In this document: piece by piece, positions 33,689 through 40,804 of the stretch
Position numbering within the stretch: position 1 is the stretch's first letter
How the letters are laid out: every line of letters begins with the position of its first letter
DNA from: Candidatus Omnitrophota bacterium
GTDB taxonomy: Bacteria; Hinthialibacterota; Hinthialibacteria; OLB16
Reading direction: 5' to 3'
NCBI GenBank assembly: GCA_020632575.1
Contig: JACKFH010000020.1
Coordinates: 1-64,000, forward strand
DNA length: 64,000 nt
Notes under the pieces: model-generated
Database searches by the model: none
What the model saw: only the letters and a program-made list of their open reading frames with translations
What the model was told of the DNA's origin: nothing
Translations under genes and position numbers: made by a program

Positions 33689-35809
33689 TCAATAAAGCTG
33701 CCAGTTGGAAACTGATAGAGGTCCGGGCGTTGGAGTGGGAGTCGGCGCTGGTGGATCATTTGGATCGATGGGTATTGTGGAGGTGAGTGGAATTTCACCT
33801 CGAAGCATTTGGGTTCCAGCACCCACAAGACGAAGATACCAGTCATTTGGCAATTCTTCATAGGAGATCCAGTTGTCGGTCACCGGATGGTTATTGGTCA
33901 CCTTGAAGATGGCGGTTGATTCATCGACTTCATCGAACATCGCAACGAAGATCATATTGACGCCAACGTCCTGAACGGCATGAAGCTGGTCCCAAATGAA
34001 TTGACCGTCCTGTCGGGAGATGAGGGAAGTCCCAGGGGCCAGATTCATGAGATTGTCCCAGCTGAACCCTGGCCACACGACGGGCAAATAATCGATGTTT
34101 AATGAGGTCGTCTCGGCCACATCGGGTATCCACACATTATTCTTGATGTTATTCATTCCCGTGGTATCGGAAAATCGACCCACCATCCAGGGATTGATCA
34201 TGTCCCAGCTCCGATAAATTGTGGCCCATCCCGGATCGGACTCTGAGTCCGCGGTAAGAGTCCTCCAACGAGAAGGGACTCCACCGACCAGAAAATTTCC
34301 TCCATAAGTGGGATCGTTCCGGAAGAAATCGATGACCGCGGCGGCCGTGGCGGTGGTGTGACCGCGACCGTTAAAGCCCAACCCCCAGATCTCAACAACC
34401 GGCTTGCCGTCATGGTACAGGTAGCGGGGGTCATTGGTGATATCGTAAGTGTCGACGAGGTATTTCCAATCGTCGGTGAGTTTCTGCAACATATTGCTGT
34501 CGGACATTCCACTTGTGTCATATTCGAGAGCGAACACTCGACCGTGAGCGTTTGCGGAATCGCGGACATGTTCAAGGACTCTGTTGCGAATATTGAAGAA
34601 AGCCGGGTCTTGGACTTCGCCGATGAACCGCTGGAGAAATACCCCATCGATGCCATACTCTTCCATCCATCGGAAATGGACGTCGACCACCCCCGGCCTG
34701 AAGGAACTGAAGAGTTTTCCAGGAGAGCTATCCAAGAGGGTGACTCCCGGAACGGGGAAGAGATCCTCCTCCGCGTACTCGCTTACGTCCGGCCACATAT
34801 CCACGCCGAACATGCCTGGCCCTATGGAATTTGAACCTTTCCCCCAGTGCCGCCAGCCAATCGCCGGGATGTTGCCATCGCCAGGAGCCATGAACCAACC
34901 CTGGTAGCCGCAGACGATTTTCGAATCCATCGTGTTCGCATCGACCACCGCCACGGGGGTTGGTGTGGGACCCGGAGGAGTGGATGCGGTTACTATCGTT
35001 TGGTCGGTTCCCGTATTGTAAATGACATCGACATCCCCCACGATTCCATTGCCAGCGAGATACCCAGCTGTGGAATAATCTCTCATCACCCCAACAAAAT
35101 CTCCGGGAAGAGTGACTTGACCCGTTCCATTGATGTTGAGGAGAGAACCGGGTTGGATAGAAGTTCCACTCGCGTGAATGTTGAACAAATTCAGAGCGCC
35201 GCCGTCGTTAACATTGACTGTGGCGACACCGCCCGATGGATTGACGGCGTCAATGGTGCCGAGACCAAGGATGCCTCCGGTCTGGTTGAGAGTTCCGTTA
35301 ATGTTGACCGTTGCGACGCCGGCCGCTCCGGCGGAAAACCATAGGTGACTGCCAACGTTGATAACCGCTCCGGCATCAATCGTTAGGTCACCGGTTACCT
35401 GAGCAGCGCTACCGTTACCGCCCACCCATAGAATATCGGCAACGTTGATTATCGCGCCCGCCGCCACAGTCATCGTCCCGGCGGAATTGTTGTGTCCGAC
35501 GTAGAGACGATTAAGGACGTTAAGAGTTCCTCCGGAACTGACTTCCAGATTACTGTCCTCATCCTGACCGATGCGGACGTTCAGGACATCCGGAGCTGTA
35601 CTGCCAAGAGTCACTGTGTTTCCGGCCCAATTCAAAATGGCGGTATCGCCTGAACTTGGAAGAACTCCACCCACCCAATTCGAGGCAGTTGTCCAAGAGC
35701 CGCTGCCCATATAGCGAATATCGGCGCAATTGGCTGAGCCGGCAATGCATGCCAAAACAACCAATTTCAGGATCCCGGAGAAAGTGAAATTTCTGGTTAT
35801 CATCTTCAT
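33689..35809 (-). CDS. secreted beta-repeat protein fused to a GH99/GH71-like glycoside hydrolase, WQLY tail
   Basis: A signal peptide (about 1-28) is followed by a beta-strand repeat module (about 30-265) nearly identical in pattern to those of the two upstream genes. It shows GSWTTASNWVGG, VRIGQDED, LYVGHNNS, DILWVGGNG and GGILGLGTIDAVNPSGG. The second part (about 290-690) resembles GH99/GH71-like enzymes, with CGYQGWF, WRHWG, a WMEEYGIDGVFLQRF strand and FVAMFDEVDE. A Pro/Thr linker leads to the terminal LSVSNWQLY. I chose the start at 35809, with an alternative ATG at 35803; the frame is open to 35863. GH99 enzymes act on alpha-mannosides, consistent with the GH38 gene downstream. The module may bind the cell surface or glycan. 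Confidence 0.82.
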   Translation of the reverse strand: MKMITRNFTFSGILKLVVLACIAGSANCADIRYMGSGSWTTASNWVGGVLPSSGDTAILNWAGNTVTLGSTAPDVLNVRIGQDEDSNLEVSSGGTLNVLNRLYVGHNNSAGTMTVAAGAIINVADILWVGGNGSAAQVTGDLTIDAGAVINVGSHLWFSAGAAGVATVNINGTLNQTGGILGLGTIDAVNPSGGVATVNVNDGGALNLFNIHASGTSIQPGSLLNINGTGQVTLPGDFVGVMRDYSTAGYLAGNGIVGDVDVIYNTGTDQTIVTASTPPGPTPTPVAVVDANTMDSKIVCGYQGWFMAPGDGNIPAIGWRHWGKGSNSIGPGMFGVDMWPDVSEYAEEDLFPVPGVTLLDSSPGKLFSSFRPGVVDVHFRWMEEYGIDGVFLQRFIGEVQDPAFFNIRNRVLEHVRDSANAHGRVFALEYDTSGMSDSNMLQKLTDDWKYLVDTYDITNDPRYLYHDGKPVVEIWGLGFNGRGHTTATAAAVIDFFRNDPTYGGNFLVGGVPSRWRTLTADSESDPGWATIYRSWDMINPWMVGRFSDTTGMNNIKNNVWIPDVAETTSLNIDYLPVVWPGFSWDNLMNLAPGTSLISRQDGQFIWDQLHAVQDVGVNMIFVAMFDEVDESTAIFKVTNNHPVTDNWISYEELPNDWYLRLVGAGTQMLRGEIPLTSTIPIDPNDPPAPTPTPTPGPLSVSNWQLY

Positions 35810-35936
35810 GATCTCGCTTTCTTGGTTGAATTCATTGGCAAGTGACGCAACCTCCAATACCAATGAACCTCTTTTCGGATGATTGACTTGGCGCCTACGA
35901 TTATCGATTCAGAAGGGATCCCAGAAGGAAATTACC

Positions 35937-35963
35937 CCCCCACCCTCGAAAAGAGGGTGGGGG
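35937..35963. terminator. perfect G/C hairpin downstream of the double-module gene
   Basis: CCCCCACCCTC (35937-35947), a 5-base loop GAAAA and GAGGGTGGGGG (35953-35963) form a perfect 11-base stem. On the minus strand it lies 44 bases after the stop at 36007. There is no U-tract. The same C-rich stem design is found at 33629-33654, so it may be a dispersed repeat rather than an intrinsic terminator. Confidence 0.5.
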
Positions 35964-36006
35964 ATCTGTTGTGTAGATCATTTAGCGCCCAAGGATGTAG
36001 CTGATT

Positions 36007-37629
36007 CTAATATAAACCCCAATCATTCACTGCTAGTGGAGCAACAATGACCGTGGTAAATCCTGGATTTGACGTCAAATTTGTCTGGATGTTTCCGGGA
36101 ACGCCATCACCGGCAATGTAGCCGTTGCTGGCATAGTCAGCAATAACGGCTTCGAAATCACCGGGAAGGGTGACCTGCCCGCTTCCATTTATGTTTAGGA
36201 TTGACCCGGGCTGGATCGAGGTTCCGGCTGCATGGATATTAAATAAGTTTAGGACTCCCCCATCCTCAACGTTAAGGGTTGCCACTCCACCGGATGGATT
36301 AACCGCATCGATTGTGCCGAGCCCGAGGATACCCCCTGTTTGATTGAGAACTCCGCTGACATTTATTGTCGCGAGCCCCGCGGCGCCTGCGGCAGCCCAA
36401 AGATGATTGCTGAAGTTGACCTCGCCTCCGGCTTCAATGGTGAGCGTTCCAGTTACCGCTGCGGGACTCCCATTACCACCAACCCAGAGGATGTCGGTGA
36501 CATTCACAACCGCTCCGTTGGCAACGAGCATTGTACCGGTTGAATTGTTATGGCCAACATAAAGGCGTTGCACGACGGTTAAGGATCCACCAGCGTTCAC
36601 TTCGAGTGTGCTGTCCTCATCCTGACCGATTCTAACTTGATAAACATCGGGGGCCGCGCCATTCAATGTAACGGTGTTGTTTCCCCAATTGAGAATCGCG
36701 GTTTCCAATTCACAGGGAACATTCCCAGTCTGCCAATTGGAGGCGGTCAACCAATCACCGCTGTTCATATACCGAACGTTGCCTGCCATACAAACCGGAG
36801 CAGCCTGAACGACGGTGACCGTCGTGAAACCTGGATTAGTTGTGAGATCCGCCTGAACATTTCCAACCACACCATCGCCGGCGAAATAACCGTTGCCCGC
36901 GTAGGTCCCAATCACACTGACAAAATCGCCCGGAATGGTCACCTGGCCGCTTCCGAAGATGTTGATAATCGAACCGGGTTGAATCGAACCTCCACTTCCC
37001 GAAATGTTGTTCAGAGCCAGAACACCGCCATCATTGACGTTAACGGTGGCAACACCCCCTGATGGGTTGGATGCATCGATCGTCCCGAGACCGAGGATAC
37101 CTCCGGTTTGGTTGAGATTTCCGCTGATGTTGACCGTCGCGACTCCAGCAGCTCCGGCCGACCACCATAGATGGTTTCCGACGTTGACAATTCCACCCGC
37201 CTCGATCGTCAGCGTTCCGGTTACCGCTTGGGGGCTCCCATTCCCACCAACCCAAAGAATGTCAGTGACATTCACAACCGCTCCACTGGCGACCGTCATG
37301 GTCCCCGTGGAGTTGTTGTGCCCCACATAGAGGCGGTTTAGCACATTGAGGGTCCCGCCCGCGTTGACCTGAAGGTTACTGTTTTCGTCCTGTCCAATCC
37401 GAACATCTAGGACATCGGGAGCCTGAGCCGCCAGTGTAACCGTGTTGCCCCCCCAGTTAAGAATGGCCCTATCCATGTCACCGGGGATCGCACCCCCCAC
37501 CCAACCGGATGCCGTGTTCCAGTCGCCGTTCGACATATACCGAATGTCCGCCGCGTCTGTGTGACTGGCGAGACAAGCCAGCAATGTCAATGAAATACAA
37601 GTCGAAATAAGAAAATTCCTGCTCCACAT
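36007..37629 (-). CDS. secreted protein with two tandem beta-repeat modules, WGLY tail
   Basis: A signal peptide (about 1-26) precedes two consecutive copies, each about 245-255 residues, of the module also found in the neighbours. The pattern is RYMxxGDWxTASxW, AILNWGxNTVTL, VRIGQDE(N/D)S, LYVGHNNSTGTM, ILWVGGNGSP and GGILGLGTIDA. The protein ends in LAVNDWGLY. Regular short beta-strands with Gly/Asn turns suggest a beta-helix like autotransporter passenger stalks. I chose the ATG at 37629, since GAGG lies 8 bases upstream; a GTG at 37635 is too close to it. No enzymatic motif is seen. A LacI-type palindrome lies 75 bases upstream. Confidence 0.8.
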   Translation of the reverse strand: MWSRNFLISTCISLTLLACLASHTDAADIRYMSNGDWNTASGWVGGAIPGDMDRAILNWGGNTVTLAAQAPDVLDVRIGQDENSNLQVNAGGTLNVLNRLYVGHNNSTGTMTVASGAVVNVTDILWVGGNGSPQAVTGTLTIEAGGIVNVGNHLWWSAGAAGVATVNISGNLNQTGGILGLGTIDASNPSGGVATVNVNDGGVLALNNISGSGGSIQPGSIINIFGSGQVTIPGDFVSVIGTYAGNGYFAGDGVVGNVQADLTTNPGFTTVTVVQAAPVCMAGNVRYMNSGDWLTASNWQTGNVPCELETAILNWGNNTVTLNGAAPDVYQVRIGQDEDSTLEVNAGGSLTVVQRLYVGHNNSTGTMLVANGAVVNVTDILWVGGNGSPAAVTGTLTIEAGGEVNFSNHLWAAAGAAGLATINVSGVLNQTGGILGLGTIDAVNPSGGVATLNVEDGGVLNLFNIHAAGTSIQPGSILNINGSGQVTLPGDFEAVIADYASNGYIAGDGVPGNIQTNLTSNPGFTTVIVAPLAVNDWGLY

Positions 37630-38008
37630 ATCCACAACCTCACTTTCTTTTGGACCGATTTTCTCCTATTCGTTCCGGAATAAATTCGGAAATGACCACA
37701 GAGAGTAAACGTTTACTAATCAATTCTAGCAGAACGGAACTCGATTTCAAGCGTTTTTTTCCTTTTTAGCACAATTCTCTGAACAATTCCGCATTTCTCC
37801 GGACCTTATGAACGTAAACCTTTTCATATCACGCCCTTGCGGTGGCGGACTTAATGGATCAAGTGCCTGCTTCCTTCTCCGCCACCCGGCCAAGGATCGG
37901 CCTCCCATCCTTGAAGTGATACGGGCATGGGAAGGATTTCCTTGAGAGGAAATCGCCCACTAAACCCACTCGCCTTCTAGAAAACAAGCCAAAAGTGGCG
38001 ACACGCCT
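37630..38008. other. intergenic region with LacI-type boxes
   Basis: This 379-base stretch contains the perfect palindrome at 37704-37717 and a weaker related sequence AACGTAAACCTTTTCA at 37811-37826. It also holds a 9-base inverted repeat (GGTGGCGGA at 37841-37849, TCCGCCACC at 37878-37886) that could be a terminator stem for the upstream gene but lacks a U-tract. No gene is supported. Confidence 0.55.
37704..37717. promoter_or_regulatory. perfect palindromic LacI-type operator
   Basis: AGTAAACGTTTACT is a perfect 14-base palindrome with central CG, the classic form of a LacI/CcpA-like operator. It lies 75 bases upstream of the double-module surface gene and shares its core with the boxes before GH38 and before the single-module gene. 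Confidence 0.75.
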
Positions 38009-38878
38009 TTACCGATACAATCCCCACTCCGATACAGAGGAAGATGGAGAAGGCGGGGGCGCGACCACGACGGTGGTCTCATCGGCGCCAAGGTCATATG
38101 ATACGGCTACGTTTCCGACAACGTCGTCACCGGATATGAACCCGGCCGCCGCGTAAGATTCCATAACTCCAACAAAGTCCCCGGGGAGAGTCACGCGGCC
38201 GCTTCCGTAGATATTCAGCATGGAACCAGGCTGAATCGAAGTCCCGGCCGCATGAATATTGTTCAACGCGAGAAGGCCGCCATCATTGACATTCAGCGTT
38301 GCGGTTCCACCCGATGGGTCCACCGCGTTAATCGTCCCGAGACCCAAGATTCCATCGACGTTTCCGGTTTGGATAATGGCTCCTCCGCTGTTGATATTAA
38401 CGACGCAGGAACCGGTGGAATCCGGGCCAAACCATAGGTGACTGAAGACATTGATGACTGCCCCATCGTTCACATCGATAGTTCCGAAGGAACCCATTCG
38501 ACCCGCCCAAAGTATCCGGCCCACGTTGACGACCGCGCCGCTGTTGACCGTTAACGTTCCAGTGACCGAACCGTTGTTGCCAGCGGTCACATCCTGAAAT
38601 GCTGAGAGCACGCCTCCATCTTCGATCACTAGGTTGCCGGATTCATCCACACCGATCTGGACACGGTTCACCAGCGGCGCCTCGTAATCCAATGTCACCG
38701 TGTTGTTGGCCCAGTTGATTCGAGCGGTATCGAATTCACCGGGAATCGCACCACCGACCCAGTTTGCAGCTTCGCTCCAAGGCCCATCGCCCATATATCG
38801 TATATTCTGGGCCTTGGCCGGACTTCCCGCGTATAGCAACGCGATCACCACGATCCATCCAAATCTTCCTAAAATCAC
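38009..38878 (-). CDS. secreted single beta-repeat-module protein, WGLYR tail
   Basis: The 289-residue protein has a signal peptide (about 1-23), then one copy of the beta-repeat module (GPWSEAANWVGG, TARINWANNTVTL, QIGVDESGNL, ILWAGRMGS, GILGLGTINAVDPSGG). A Pro/Ser linker (PPPSPSS) precedes the end SVSEWGLYR. The start is GTG, with GAGAGG 8 bases upstream. It is the simplest member of a three-gene paralogous set, together with 36007-37629 and the N-terminal half of 33689-35809. Function is unknown. A structural or binding module at the cell surface is inferred from export and repeat form. Confidence 0.78.
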   Translation of the reverse strand: MILGRFGWIVVIALLYAGSPAKAQNIRYMGDGPWSEAANWVGGAIPGEFDTARINWANNTVTLDYEAPLVNRVQIGVDESGNLVIEDGGVLSAFQDVTAGNNGSVTGTLTVNSGAVVNVGRILWAGRMGSFGTIDVNDGAVINVFSHLWFGPDSTGSCVVNINSGGAIIQTGNVDGILGLGTINAVDPSGGTATLNVNDGGLLALNNIHAAGTSIQPGSMLNIYGSGRVTLPGDFVGVMESYAAAGFISGDDVVGNVAVSYDLGADETTVVVAPPPSPSSSVSEWGLYR

Positions 38879-39128
38879 CTTAAAAACCTCTCTTTCTCTC
38901 CACCCTAATCAGGGGAATGGAATGAATTGAGCACTCATGCATATCTCGTCCACAAAGTCGCTCTTTTTCCCGAGGCCTTCCATCTAGCCTACTTGTGGAA
39001 TTCGAGACCCTTTCGATCATCCGACACGGCCTGAGACCAATCCCCCAATCAGAAACGGACTGTCGCGTGCCTTTATACGCCTCCGAATCCGTTCAAAACG
39101 CTTGAGTCTCAGTCGCCAGTCGGGCAAC

Positions 39129-39146
39129 AACGTAAACCTTTGCGTT
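39129..39146. promoter_or_regulatory. LacI-type box between divergent genes
   Basis: AACGTAAACCTTTGCGTT is a near-palindrome (one mismatch in AACGTAAA / TTTGCGTT). Its central 14 bases equal those of the GH38 operator at 33331-33345. It could control the single-module surface gene (start 38878), the pilin-like gene (start 39368), or both. Confidence 0.65.
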
Positions 39147-39239
39147 AGAGGCTATCAATTCAAAAACCCGATGACAAGACATTTTTTAGTTTTAATTCCA
39201 CTTTTTCCAGAAGTTAAAGAGAATCAGGAAGTTTATAGA

Positions 39240-39251
39240 GTAAAGGTTTAC
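39240..39251. promoter_or_regulatory. LacI-type box upstream of the pilin-like gene
   Basis: GTAAAGGTTTAC matches the GTAAA-SS-TTTRC core of the other boxes and lies 117 bases before the pilin-like start. Its centre is GG rather than CG, so it is a weaker match. Confidence 0.55.
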
Positions 39252-39367
39252 ACATAAGGCCGATCCTGTTAGAGTGGTTTCCAGTTGTGGGACAAATTGC
39301 GATGGAGGATGGCTGTTGGGTTCTTTTTGAGTCTGCCCCATCCAACCGCGAAACGAGGAGGCAATTC

Positions 39368-40051
39368 ATGTGGAGAAGAGAGAGGGCCTTTACGCTAATT
39401 GAGCTGCTGATCGTGATTGCGATCATCTTAATCCTGATTGCAATCGCGCTTCCTAACTTCTTGGAAGCTCAGATCCGCGCCAAGGTGGCGAATGTAAGCG
39501 CTGAATTGAAAACCATTGAGACCGCCGTCACATCCTATCGATTGGAGCGGGGATTTGATCCAGCCGATGGGACCACGCTTGGAGGGGCTGGGTATGTGGC
39601 CGGATCCGAGGGAAATCCATTTGTTTGGTCCCAGCTGACCACACCCGTCCAATACCTAACATCCATCCCGATCGACGAGTTTCTGCCGGCGGATTATGCG
39701 GTGGACGGAGGCGGCAACGGAAGCGGTGTCCGAGACCCGAACAACAACGTTTATCGTTATTACGCAGCCGGGTGGCGGTGCCAAGCGGCGGGATTCTCCC
39801 TCATCGAACCGCGGCGTCTCGAGTGTCGGGTCAATCCGGCGATTCGGGGGCAAATTTATTCTCACCCCTTTGATCCCGATAAAGGCTTTTTGGGGTCTTG
39901 GATCGCTCTCTCCGCCGGGCCCGATCAGAGCCATGGCTATGGCGAGTGGGAATTACGTGTCACGGCCCAGAGCAATGGTTACCCGCGCACCTATTCTCCC
40001 ACCAACGGCACCAGGAGCTACGGCGACATCGTCCAAACTGGCGGTGGTTGA
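39368..40051 (+). CDS. type IV pilin-like / type II secretion pseudopilin protein
   Basis: The 227-residue protein begins with a short basic leader and the prepilin motif RAFTLIELLIVIAI. Ala replaces the usual Gly before Phe, and Glu is at +5 of the mature protein. A long hydrophobic helix (about 10-30) and a soluble domain with aromatic- and Gly-rich segments follow. I chose the ATG at 39368 because GAGGAGG lies 7 bases upstream; the frame is open to 39287. Proteins of this type form pili or secretion pseudopili, or are surface proteins using the same N-terminus. It is divergent from the surface-protein cluster and preceded by LacI-type boxes, suggesting coregulation with the glycan locus. 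Confidence 0.85.
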   Translation: MWRRERAFTLIELLIVIAIILILIAIALPNFLEAQIRAKVANVSAELKTIETAVTSYRLERGFDPADGTTLGGAGYVAGSEGNPFVWSQLTTPVQYLTSIPIDEFLPADYAVDGGGNGSGVRDPNNNVYRYYAAGWRCQAAGFSLIEPRRLECRVNPAIRGQIYSHPFDPDKGFLGSWIALSAGPDQSHGYGEWELRVTAQSNGYPRTYSPTNGTRSYGDIVQTGGG

Positions 40052-40155
40052 TCCTGTAGGTGGGTATAAAGCCCGCAGTTTTCGGGTTTCAGAACCTGCT
40101 CAGCCATGCCTGTCCCTTTTTTGTGACGGTTTAGCGCGTATGGAATTCTAACAAG

Positions 40156-40792
40156 CGAATGTGGCCAGAGTGCCTCCGAAAAAGAGGAGGCGTCTCATAA
40201 GAAGATCTTTGACAAGAAGGGGAGTGATCAAAGTCGGCGTGTATGGGATCACTCAGCGGAAGCACAATTTGATGTCCGTGGAGTCGCTCCCGAAAATATG
40301 GGGCACAAGTTTTCCCTCTGGGAAATAGAGCCCGGTCGGTGGAGAGCCGACTTGAACGACTCGACCGGAAGGCATCGCAAGAAGTTCAAGGCGGGGTTTT
40401 TGGTCGAGGTGGTTGAGAAATCTGCTCATCATTTTTTCGAGATCGAAGAGCCGCGTCCAGCATCGCATATCACGATCTCGGACTATTTTGTCGAATGGCG
40501 GAAACGGCTGTCCTGTAGTGAAGCCACCATCAAGACGGATTACTGGCCCCGAGTTCGGCAGTTTGTCCGATGGGCGGATTCGCACGGCCTTACATTATGG
40601 AGCGATCTCCGGCTTCAGCATCTTCAACAGTACGCGAACGAGGCAGCGGAATCGGGAAACTTACGGGCCACCATCAACTTGAAAACTCGTGTCGTTTCGA
40701 TGGCTGCAAGATGGGCCGCGCTAAATTGGCCCGAGCAATGTCATGACTTCACTCAGGGTTTCCGGTTGCCAAAAGGACAAGAGGGAAAGTGA
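40156..40792 (+). pseudogene. decayed integrase-like gene, copy 1
   Basis: The readable frame (40298-40792) encodes 164 residues resembling the N-terminal part and SAM-like core-binding domain of tyrosine recombinases (ASHITISDYFVEWRKRL, DYWPRVRQFVRWADSHGL). It lacks the catalytic R-H-R-Y domain. The expected start region (40180-40300) is present but in another frame, so there is a frameshift near 40290. The first 379 bases (40156-40534) recur at 43431-43810. It is a non-functional fragment of a mobile-element gene. Confidence 0.7.
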
Positions 40793-40804
40793 CTTGGGCG
40801 TAGG

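Larger units (their letters stand above)
38879..39367. other. divergent intergenic region with two LacI-type boxes
   Basis: The 489 bases lie between the single-module gene (minus strand) and the pilin-like gene (plus strand). Two boxes of the LacI type are present at 39129-39146 and 39240-39251. The rest shows no gene or recognisable RNA. Confidence 0.6.

Noticed and set aside
3856..38040. W-x-L-Y tails as ordinary outer-membrane beta-signals or PEP-CTERM/IPTL-CTERM domains
   Set aside because: Hydrophobic residues do not alternate as in a last barrel strand, and there is no transmembrane helix or basic end after the motif.
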